Below are positions 25,590 to 34,023 of a stretch of 51,473 bases of DNA, one piece after another (positions within the stretch are counted from its first letter, which is position 1; each line of letters starts with the position of its first letter). The DNA lies in NCBI GenBank assembly GCA_030374735.1, contig JASCIV010000070.1, positions 3,443 to 54,915 of the forward strand, in the 5' to 3' direction. The notes beneath the pieces were generated by a model. That model saw nothing but the letters and a program-made list of their open reading frames with translations, did no database searches and was not told the DNA's origin. A program made the position numbers and the translations under genes. The stretch is from Gracilaria caudata (taxonomy: Eukaryota > Rhodophyta > Florideophyceae > Gracilariales > Gracilariaceae).

Positions 25590-27560
25590 TTAATCAACCT
25601 CAGATATTTCGACATCCTCACCTCCAGGGCCAGCAGGTGCGCCACCGCCCATTCCGCCCATTCCGCCCATGCCTGGCATACCACCAGCTCCATCGCCGCT
25701 TTGGTACATCTTGGTGATGATCGGGGTGGCGACCGCCTCAATAGACTTTTGCTTCTCGTCATACTCTTCCTTCTCTGCGTTCTCGTTGTCCTCCATCCAT
25801 TTCAGGACCTCCGCAACCTTATCTTCGATGGCCTTCTTATCGTCTTCGCTAATCTTATCCTTAACCTTGTCCTCGCTCAGGGTGTTGCGAAGCGTGTAGC
25901 AGTAGTTCTCCAACGAGTTGCGAGATTCGATCTTGGCCTTCGCGGCGTCGTCTTCAGCCTTGTACTTCTCAGCATCCTGAACCATCTTCTCAATCTGCTC
26001 CTTGCTGAGACGGCCCTTGTCGTTGGTAATCGTGATCTTGTTCTTCTTACCAGTGCTCTTATCCTCCGCACTGACGTTCAAAATACCGTTCGCATCGATG
26101 TCGAAGGTAACCTCAATTTGTGGCACTCCACGGGGCGCTGGAGGAATACCAGAGAGCTCAAACTTGCCAAGCAAGTTGTTATCCTTGGTACGGGTACGTT
26201 CTCCCTCGAACACCTGAATGAGCACCCCCGGTTGGTTGTCGGCGTATGTTGAGAAGATCTGCTGCTTCTTGGTCGGGATAGTGGTGTTTCGCTTGATGAG
26301 CACAGTCATGACAGCGCCCGCGGTCTCGATACCAAGAGAAAGTGGGGTGACATCGAGCAGTAGTAGGTCCTGTGTCTTCTCAGAGGTGTCTCCGGCCAAA
26401 ATGGCAGCCTGCACAGCGGCACCGTGGGCGACGGCCTCATCGGGGTTGATGTTCTTGCAAAGCTCCTTGCCGTTGAAGAAGTCAACGAGAAGACTCTGGA
26501 CCTTGGGGATACGGGTGGACCCACCAACCAGTACGATGTCATCGACGTCTGCCTTGGGGATCTTTGAGTCACGCAACACCTTCTCGACCGGTTCCAAGGT
26601 GCCTCTGAAGAGATCCATACAGAGCTCCTCAAATTTCGCTCGGGTAATTGATGAGTAGAAGTCAACACCCTCGAAGAGAGAGTCGATCTCGATGGTAGCC
26701 TGGGTGGCAGAGGAGAGCTGACGCTTTGCACGTTCGCACTGAGTGCGGAGGCGACGGACAGAGCGAGCGTTTCCAGAGATGTCCTTCTTGTACTTTCTCT
26801 TGAATTCGTTCATGAAGTGGTTGACAAGGCGGTTGTCGAAATCTTCACCACCAAGATGAGTGTCTCCGGCAGTGGCCTTCACTTCAAAAATACCGTCCTC
26901 AATGGTGAGCAGAGAGACATCGAAAGTTCCACCTCCCAAATCGAAGATGAGGACATTTCTTTCACGGGCAGTGTGTCCGCTAGCCTTGCGGTCGAGACCG
27001 TAGGCGATGGCAGCGGCAGTGGGCTCATTGATGATACGAGACACATTAATGCCGGCGATGGTACCAGCATCCTTCGTAGCCAGACGCTGGGAATCATTGA
27101 AATAAGCGGGAACGGTGACCACAGCCGACTTGATTTGCTTGCCAAGGTAGGACTCGGCGACGTCCTTCATCTTGGTAAGAACCATAGCGGAAATTTCCTC
27201 GGGAGAGAAGATCTTCTGTTCACCCTTGTACATGACCTGGACATACGGCTTGTCACCATCCTTCTGGATGACGGTATACGAAAAGTGCTTGATGTCGGAC
27301 TGAACAGAGGAGTCGGAGTAGCGACGGCCGATGAGACGCTTGGCGTCGAAGACGGTGTTTGCGGGATTGATTGCCACCTGGTTCTTGGCAGCATCTCCAA
27401 TAAGACGCTCATTGTCAGTGAAAGCGACGTAGGAAGGGGTTGTGCGGTTTCCCTGGTCGTTCGCGATGATTTCGACCCGGTCATTCTGCCAAACTCCGAC
27501 ACAGGAGTAGGTAGTTCCCAGGTCGATTCCGATAGATGGGCCTCCGACGGCGTTACTCAT
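25590..27560 (-). CDS. HSP70: Cytosolic heat shock protein 70
   Basis: ATP-dependent chaperone, 656 aa, uninterrupted. All three family signatures are present: IGIDLGTTYSCVGVW near the N-terminus, IFDLGGGTFDVSLL around residue 200, and VLVGGSTRIPKVQ around residue 340. The substrate-binding domain (LLLDVTPLSLGIETAGG-like block with TTIPTKKQQIF) and a Gly-Met-rich tail (MPGMGGMGGMGG) complete a cytosolic or nuclear type. There is no transit or signal peptide and no HDEL. The C-terminus reads ISEVD instead of the usual IEEVD, a change in the motif that binds TPR co-chaperones. The ATG at 27560 gives the standard N-terminus. Codon use is strongly C-ending, as expected for an abundant protein. 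Confidence 0.97.
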   Translation of the reverse strand: MSNAVGGPSIGIDLGTTYSCVGVWQNDRVEIIANDQGNRTTPSYVAFTDNERLIGDAAKNQVAINPANTVFDAKRLIGRRYSDSSVQSDIKHFSYTVIQKDGDKPYVQVMYKGEQKIFSPEEISAMVLTKMKDVAESYLGKQIKSAVVTVPAYFNDSQRLATKDAGTIAGINVSRIINEPTAAAIAYGLDRKASGHTARERNVLIFDLGGGTFDVSLLTIEDGIFEVKATAGDTHLGGEDFDNRLVNHFMNEFKRKYKKDISGNARSVRRLRTQCERAKRQLSSATQATIEIDSLFEGVDFYSSITRAKFEELCMDLFRGTLEPVEKVLRDSKIPKADVDDIVLVGGSTRIPKVQSLLVDFFNGKELCKNINPDEAVAHGAAVQAAILAGDTSEKTQDLLLLDVTPLSLGIETAGAVMTVLIKRNTTIPTKKQQIFSTYADNQPGVLIQVFEGERTRTKDNNLLGKFELSGIPPAPRGVPQIEVTFDIDANGILNVSAEDKSTGKKNKITITNDKGRLSKEQIEKMVQDAEKYKAEDDAAKAKIESRNSLENYCYTLRNTLSEDKVKDKISEDDKKAIEDKVAEVLKWMEDNENAEKEEYDEKQKSIEAVATPIITKMYQSGDGAGGMPGMGGMGGMGGGAPAGPGGEDVEISEVD

Positions 27561-27923
27561 GGTGAAGAGTCGACAAAGAAGAAAAGAGAAGCGGGGTTAT
27601 AAGTTACTAAAAGGAAAACTGAGCGGGAGGTGGTGGATGAATCGAACAGTGCTTCGACCGCCAGTCACGGGAGGACCAGGCGGTTGAAGTAGCGGTTTGG
27701 CGCACAACAGGCACGGATGCGGATCGGCGGTGAATTCCAGAACGAATGCGGAACAGTCTAGACGGACGACGCAGCGGCCCACGTGTGCGCCACGACGCTT
27801 CGCGACGAGTGTCGAAGTCTCTCAGACCTTCGTTCGCAAGCGCGTCCCATCGGCCACTTCTCTCGTTTTTTGTGAATCATCAGATTCTTTGGGCCGACGC
27901 ACTCTGTTTGGGATTGTATCGTG
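27561..27923 (-). promoter_or_regulatory. HSP70 upstream region
   Basis: 363 bp upstream of the HSP70 ATG. TTCCAGAA at 27735-27742 is one TTCnnGAA heat-shock-element pair; further GAA words follow (27741-27754) but not as a perfect array. No clear TATA box was found. Heat induction is plausible but only weakly supported. Confidence 0.4.
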
Positions 27924-28091
27924 ATGTGTATAATGATTACAATAGAACAAGAGTGAGCGTAACGTGGATGCTGTGAACGTCCTTGACCCGAGCAGTGGCA
28001 CATATGCGCGTTCAAGACGCTGTAATCTGCTTACAGCTACAAGGTATTTGCGTTACGCTCACTCTTGTTGTACTGTAATCATTATACACAT
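27924..28091. repeat. 168-bp inverted-repeat element
   Basis: Two 41-bp arms, 27924-27964 and 28051-28091, are reverse complements at 39 of 41 positions. The 86-bp spacer contains a smaller perfect hairpin (GCTGTAA / TTACAGC, 28019-28037). The size and arms resemble a MITE-like element, but no target-site duplication is obvious and no second copy is present in the window. A structured non-coding RNA is the other possibility. Confidence 0.6.
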
Positions 28092-28470
28092 AAAAACAAG
28101 TGGAAAGCGGCCTTCGGCCGCACGAGGCGCTTCTCGCCGCGGCCAAGCTTTGCGCTTTTTTGTTGGCTTACTTGGCACTGCACGTAGTGATTTTTCATCT
28201 TGCTTTCAATGCTGTACATCTACTCTTACTGCCTTGCTGTTGTTTTTGCAACGTGTAAGGCTTGCAGCGCCAATCAGCAGCAGCAGCAGCAGCATTTGCA
28301 GCAGCAGCCAATGGGCATCGAGCTTTGCCGCTGCTGCTGCTCCTGATTAATTGCGGAGGTGGCGGGAATTGCTCATTCTGAGGGGCAATGAGCGCCCTTC
28401 CCACCACCTCCGTCCACGCTTTTTCCCCGCGAGCGCCCGGGATGCGCCCACCCCCGGGCGCTCGTACGCA
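28092..28470. other. Hairpin-dense non-coding stretch
   Basis: Successive inverted repeats occur here: a GCGGC-type stem around TTCG near 28107-28121; CAG/CTG-rich runs at about 28277-28345 flanking two CCAAT words; a GGAGGTGG ... CCACCTCC pair (about 28355-28410) enclosing GCTCATT/AATGAGC; and a perfect 12-bp stem CGAGCGCCCGGG / CCCGGGCGCTCG (28430-28441 and 28453-28464). No frame here encodes the missing N-terminus of the downstream oxidoreductase. Confidence 0.5.
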
Positions 28471-29385
28471 GGGGAATCAAAGACCTATGAGGTGCCGATG
28501 GCCTGCACCGATCTGTACGATCTCATCAACAACCCCGCCGTGCAGGCTGCCATCGTCTATTCTCCCACTGATACTCATGCCAAAATCATCAAGGCTGCCG
28601 CCGCGGCTGAAACGCACATCTTCTGTGAGAAGCCGGTGGATAAGAACCTGCAAATCATTGCAGAACTTGAACAGGTTATGTCCAAGTCGGACGTGAAGTT
28701 TTTCCTCGGCTTCCAACGACGATTTGATAAGCACTTCAGAGATGCCAAGACAGTTGCTGACTCTGGCGCCATCGGAAAGCCTATCAAGTTGCATCTCACT
28801 TCGAGGGATCCTGCGCCGCCACCGGTCGGATATCTCAAGCAGTCCGGGGGACTGTTTCTTGATATGTCCAGTCATGACTTTGATATGGCTCGCTTTTTGA
28901 CTGGTTCTAATGTCGCTTCCATTTCGGCCGTTGGAATTGCCGACAATCCTGAGATTGGTGCCATCCGTGATTTGGATCACACCCATGTTACTGCCACTTT
29001 TGAGAATGGTTGTATTGCTACTATTGATAATTCGAGAGCCTCTGCGCTTGGATACGATCAACGCGACGAGTTCTTTGGAACATAGGGCAGCGTTAGTGTT
29101 GGAAATGTGCATCCCAATACTTGCGATTCTACCGATAAGGATGGTTACCATTCTCTAAGTCCACTCAATTTCTTCATGGAAAGGTATGCTGAAGCGTATG
29201 TGGAGGAGATGAAGGCGTTTGTTGATGTTGTTGTCAATGATACTCCAGTACCGTGCGGTATCGAGGACGGCAGGTTAACTGTGTTATATGCAGCCATGGC
29301 CAATTTGAGCGTCAAGGAAAAGCGAACCGTCCTTATTAGTGAGTTCGATAAGCCGGGTGAGGGTGAGGTACCAGCTCGTTATTAG
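28471..29385 (+). pseudogene. Gfo/Idh/MocA oxidoreductase pseudogene (inositol dehydrogenase-like)
   Basis: Remnant of an NAD(P)-dependent sugar or inositol dehydrogenase. From about 28471 the frame reads family sequence: YSPTDTHAKII, FCEKPVDKN with the active-site Lys, FLGFQRRFDKHF, the GGLFLDMSSHDFDMARFL segment with Asp and His, a beta-sheet domain, and NASRA-like DNSRASALGYDQR. Two defects are seen. The N-terminal Rossmann half-domain with its GxGxxG motif (about 55 residues) is missing, and the homology begins 7 bp after a 12-bp hairpin. A TAG at 29083-29085 interrupts FFGT|GSVSVGN, where the family normally has a charged residue; the same frame then continues to a TAG at 29383. The rest of the frame is intact, implying recent loss. 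A missing 5' exon and stop readthrough are the alternatives. Confidence 0.8.
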
Positions 29386-30144
29386 CTTTGATGGCAGCAC
29401 AATTATATAGTTTTCTTGTTGAAGGGTCATTATTGGTCGTAATTCAGTTCAAGTATGCATTTCAGGTGATAGCGAGGCAGCAATCGGTTTCAACTATCAA
29501 ACCTTATCGGGTGCAAATGTGTTTGACTTCAGGATAACAAAACATTGAACGCATCTTTGCTTTGGGCGAGCTTTTTGTAACAGATGTAAGTCACTCACGT
29601 TGTTCTTTACTAAGGCTAATGAAAGTAAGCATCAGCTCAGTACATACGCGTCTATCCCAAGGCACCAAAGAGCTCTGTTAATGCGGTTGTGCCGTGTAGC
29701 TGTGCTGTGGCGATACATATGTTCTTTCGCCTACAGACGTATGTCCAAACCTGGCTTTCCTTGGTTTCCCTGACGCATCCATCCGGTCCAGTGTCTCCTT
29801 GACGCCCTTTCTCGATTTCTATCCTTGCAATTATAGATCAGAAGCTATCGTACCTTATACCACACGTAGGTGCACTGTAAACTCTTTGGTTCTCTGTTCA
29901 TCCGCATGTGCTGGAGTGGGTGGATGGCAACTCTGCAATCCCTGTCAGTTGTCTCACAAATCAACGAACTTGCTTGTACTCTTCTACTCCCTGTGAAAGT
30001 CAGAACGGCTGTGCCAAGCGCCTCATCATTGCAGTTGACTGTGCATCTCAAACTGTTTATAATTATAGTCCGGTCCTATCAGCGAACACATATTTTCGCT
30101 GCTTGCTCACCAAACCGTCGCGGAATGGACATGCGTCATACATC
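29386..30144. other. Intergenic between two pseudogenes
   Basis: 759 bp. I see no gene, repeat or RNA signature. The frame of the acetyltransferase is open upstream from 29908 but shows no family similarity before the ATG at 30145. Confidence 0.45.
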
Positions 30145-30771
30145 ATGGGTCTGTCAAAGAAAACTCTGTTAGGATCTTCGGATGTCAGGATCGCACTCGG
30201 AAGCTCCGGTCTGACGGTGACTATAAGAGATTATAAAAAGGAGCAGCGGGAACAGGTCTGGTGCCTTTTCAAAAATGGAATGAATCAAAACAGTGAGGAG
30301 GCAACAGAAAGCCTTACCCGCAAAAGGATAGCGACTCTGATCAAGAACACAGAATCTCAGTTTGATGATCTAGACGACTTTCTCTGTGTCCAGAACGGCG
30401 GAAAACTGTTTGTCGCTTTAGATGATCGTGAAAGGATTGTTGGAATGCTTGCAATATGAGAACTGATGAAGATATTGAGACGAACTCTGCAGAACTTACG
30501 AGAATCTGTCGCCAAGGAATGGCGAAGGAAAGGCTTATGCCGTGCACTCTTTGATCATGCAATTGACTATGCTCTGAAGAACTTCAGCACTGCAAGATTC
30601 TATCTCATAACTTTGAGCTCAGTGGCTCCAGCTATGAAAACATATGCAAAGTTAGGATTCAGGAAGGTTGAGAGTCATGCATTATTCCCAGAGGACGGTT
30701 CTCCACGACTTGTAGAGTTCGTGAGATTCAGTGACGAGTTGCCCCAGCCGGAAACAGAAGGGCATCTATGA
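30145..30771 (+). pseudogene. GNAT-family acetyltransferase, frameshifted
   Basis: The first part (from ATG 30145) has an N-terminal strand-helix, LTRKRIATLI, and the strand GGKLFVALDDRERIVGMLAI, then a TGA at 30457. In another frame from 30456 to 30509 the sequence continues with TDEDIETNSAELTRIC, which is what a GNAT protein has before motif A. From about 30510 the original frame resumes with the acetyl-CoA loop VAKEWRRKGLCRALFDHA and ends with the AMKTYAKLGFRKVE motif B. Two compensating shifts (a net deletion near 30456 and another near 30508) therefore break one ancestral gene. A short intron does not fit, because no GT-AG pair brackets the segment. Sequencing error is possible, but two would be needed. 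Confidence 0.78.
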
Positions 30772-31872
30772 AAATGTTTGGATGACTCCATGAACGACGG
30801 TCTTCCTCACTGAAACAAGGGTATACGAATTCTGGACGAGTTTTTGGTGTGGGTGTGTCTCTTCGTTTTAAGAATGTACTCGTTGTGTTACTACAACGTA
30901 GCGCATCATGTTTCTGTTTGAAGAAACGTTCGCTCACAAGGAAAGCGATGCGGGTATCGTCCTTGGTTCTGTGTGCTTTAGGGGCCATGTCGAGTCTGTG
31001 CCCCTTCGTGTCTCGCAATAAAGAAGAAGAAGAAGAAGAGTCTGAGCCTTTCGAATATTGAGATTAATCATTGATCTCGATATTCAATATTCTAAGGATG
31101 ATCCTCGGACAGAAATAACTTTGTTCTTATGCTCTCCGCCGCAGAATATGAGCCGGACGAACTCGCCACATCTTTTTTTTTTCTTGTACGGGTTACAGCC
31201 CGTAAGTATTGGGGAGGGGCAAATAATATTGCATTATTCTTGATTACAAGAACGCTCTGTTTCATCTGGCCGTGCATGGGAAGTCCGGACCTATTCACTA
31301 CAAGGGATACCTTTGAAAGCTACACAGGAAGCTCTCGATAGCAGTACATTGTGTTTCTTTCAAGAGAAGTAAGGGTTTTTACTCGTTCAATGTCGGCTAT
31401 TCATTTCTTGCTTCACAAAATAACTTTTCGAATCGAGTAGCGAAACAACAGATCAGCACCAGTGACATCTATGGACATAGTTTTCTTAGAGGAAGGGGGT
31501 CCTCATCAGGGACCCTTGGTCTGCCTCCGCCACCCGACAGCGATTTTTATCTACCGTGTGGTCTTCCTTCCAGACTTGATGTCTTACCTCAGCGGGACAG
31601 AGCTCATACCGAACTATCGATGGCTACACGATTGAAGGGAAACGAGAACCGCCGTTGCGCAATTAGGTTTTACGAGCTTCACTTATTCCACACTTCTGGT
31701 GCAGTTGTCAGATACGAAGGCTACTACGTACTACAATATTGAAATTAGCCATTCGAGCTCTGTGGGCTGTCCTGTACATGATTTTAAGTACGAATACAAT
31801 GTCCAACAGTGTTCTACTATCAAACGAGAAACCGGTTATTAGAGCATCACAGGTGTGTCTAGCTCTGACTCA
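30772..31872. other. Intergenic, 1.1 kb
   Basis: Contains a short GAA run at about 31021-31038 and a hairpin GAATATTGAGA / TCTCGATATTC (31053-31063, 31075-31085, one mismatch). No gene is supported. Confidence 0.45.
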
Positions 31873-32613
31873 TCAATCCTCCGGAGGAATGCCGCAGTTC
31901 AAATTTGCAGGCACAGCAACGTCGATCATCTTGGGGTAAGCGAGTTGGAGATTAGCCATAATTTCGCGAAACTCTTCAAGAGTCCTTTGCTCGCCCAAAC
32001 GCGGATTGAACTGAATTTCTTCTCCTATCGTAGAACAAGTCATTCCGCGATAGTCATGTGCGGGATACACAAAGGTGTTGGAAGGTAACTTGAACAGCTT
32101 CTCCCGAACACTAGAAAACAAAACATCCGAGTCTCCTTCTTGAAAGTCAGTGCGTCCACAGCCCCTGATGAGAAGAGTATCTCCGGTGAACACCACGCCG
32201 GGTATACTTTGATCTGGAGTCGACAAGTAGTAGGAGACACATCCAGCAGTGTGACCTGGGGTTTCAATCACTTTCAGACTTAGGTTTGAACTAATCTTAA
32301 CCGAGTCACCCTCGTTCACAAGCATGTCAGCTTTGCCATGCGATGCCTTGCCAAGCACCGACTTCACGGACGGTATTCTCTTCTTAATGAGGCCGGTGGC
32401 GGAAATATGGTCTGCATGGGCATGCGTATTGAGAGCGTAAACCAACTGAAAGCCGCACTCGCTTATCATGCGCAAATCTCGATCGATTAGGGTGTCGACT
32501 GGGTCAATGAGGACTGCCTCCTTGGTCTCGGGATCGGCGAGCAGATAGGTGTATGTGCAGGATGTGCGGTCAAAAAGTTGCCGAAAGGAAAGATATCGCA
32601 AGTTTTGAGTCAT
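31873..32613 (-). CDS. ETHE1: Persulfide dioxygenase (ETHE1), metallo-beta-lactamase fold
   Basis: Oxidises glutathione persulfide to sulfite in mitochondrial sulfide detoxification. 246 aa from the ATG at 32613; the frame runs six codons further only to a GTG. The family order is complete: RQLFDRTSCTYTYLLAD, the metal motif THAHADH (64-69 with Thr63), HGKADMLV, TPGHTAGCVSYYL, FTGDTLLIRGCGRTDFQ and YPAHDYRGMTCSTIGEE, closing with the NPRLGEQRTLEEF block found in ETHE1 proteins. The iron ligands (His64, the His of TPGH, the Asp of TGDT) are present. The N-terminus is only about ten residues longer than the catalytic core, so a classical presequence is short or absent. Human ETHE1 is of similar length with its leader. 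Distinguished from glyoxalase II by the RGCGRTDFQ segment. Confidence 0.93.
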   Translation of the reverse strand: MTQNLRYLSFRQLFDRTSCTYTYLLADPETKEAVLIDPVDTLIDRDLRMISECGFQLVYALNTHAHADHISATGLIKKRIPSVKSVLGKASHGKADMLVNEGDSVKISSNLSLKVIETPGHTAGCVSYYLSTPDQSIPGVVFTGDTLLIRGCGRTDFQEGDSDVLFSSVREKLFKLPSNTFVYPAHDYRGMTCSTIGEEIQFNPRLGEQRTLEEFREIMANLQLAYPKMIDVAVPANLNCGIPPED

Positions 32614-34023
32614 GTTTGCAGTGAAGACCACGCGTTTTGAACCCTAGCACCGCAGTACGGTAGGTGATTATGGACAACTCTGCGTTTCGTTTAACAGCTT
32701 CAGCTATCGTCGTAACTGCGTGATGCTCGATTTGCTAACTGAAGCGCATCCGGCTGGAGACGTGAACGTTGTGGGTTCTCGCAGGAAGTTGCGCCATGAT
32801 GGCGCCACGCGGCTAGAAACACTGCGAGAAATGGTACCTGTACCGTCGGTACAGCAGTGCGCTTCTCGGCTTTTGAGGTGCACCTCAGGTCTGGTAATGG
32901 TCACGTGCAGTGCACAGGCCGCAAACCGCGGGCGTTGTTTGAAGTTCAAACTTTGAACAACCCGGCCGACCGCCGGCTCGGCCCAGAGCGACACATGATG
33001 CGCCTGGCCTTCGTTGAAGAGTGCTTCTTGGGTCTGAGAAGTTCTCGCGTTTTGCAAGCACGAAAGGTACCGTCATAGATGGGCTGTTTTTCTGCGAACG
33101 TTTCGAAACGGCCCCCTTCGCCTTTCTGTTTGGGTAGCGGAAACCCTCAGATCGAGCGGTGCCAATGCATTCACATCGGAAGGTCTGGAACAATGATTCT
33201 GGGAAACTACGGAATACTTCCGCCATCCCCCTGAATCAGGGAAGTGGAGGTCACAGTTCCTATCATGGTTTGAACAGTTTTTGCACCCGTGAAGAATAGT
33301 ATCTACCCTATCGTTTGTTAATCGGTGTTTGTCGGTTGTTCTATACTTCTGGAATGAGTCCCCTGTTCCACGATATGAATAGTGCATGTCGTTTACTTTT
33401 TGACCTCTTGTGCATCTGCCCACCCGCTTCGAGGAATAGCTATCTCTCGTCTATGCAAGACATCTGTGGGTCCAGCCCAGAGCCTCCCCTGAAACCCGAA
33501 GCTGCTTTCGTTCTTGCGTGTCATAAGACAAATAGCACCCTGAAATTGCAGAACTTTCCCATCTTACAAGTACCGCTTACCTCTTTTGGAAACGCCAAGT
33601 ACAAGAGGGTTGATAACATTTTACCCCTCTCGGTTACCTCGTTACAAGTTCCTAAACCACAAACACGACCGACTAAATTATCTCACCTTACGCCGTACCT
33701 CCTTTTATTCCTGGCAAGTTCCGCAAGGGGAAGCACGCGGTCAAGAACGCGAGGTCCTCTCAACATACACCATTTTCATTATCCAGTAGATTGATGTAGG
33801 ATCTTATGGTACGCACATCCTGAATTTCGTGGCGGGACTTGTAGTTCATTACTCAATAGACTCTTATCCTTTCCTAAATTGCCTACTTAATCACGTTTCG
33901 ATCACCGTCCTCTGTTGTCGACCTGGCAGTTGTTTCCTTCCTTATACATCTTCGAGTCGCGCAAAAAGCCGCGCTGCCTAGCTCCAATCGATTGTCGGGC
34001 AAAGGTTCAACCATTTGACCAAT
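32614..34023. other. Intergenic, 1.4 kb, ETHE1 / secreted protein
   Basis: Upstream region of two divergent genes. The ETHE1-proximal part holds three perfect palindromes (listed separately). The part beyond 33.1 kb shows no structure or credible gene; the longest frame (159 codons at 33315) lacks any recognisable feature. Confidence 0.45.
32838..32958 (-). promoter_or_regulatory. Palindrome cluster upstream of ETHE1
   Basis: Three perfect dyad symmetries occur within 121 bp, 225-345 bp before the ETHE1 ATG: CTGTACC-GTC-GGTACAG (32838-32854), TGAGGTGCACCTCA (32874-32887) and GTTCAAA-C-TTTGAAC (32944-32958). Such a cluster is typical of binding sites for dimeric factors; function is inferred. 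Confidence 0.45.
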
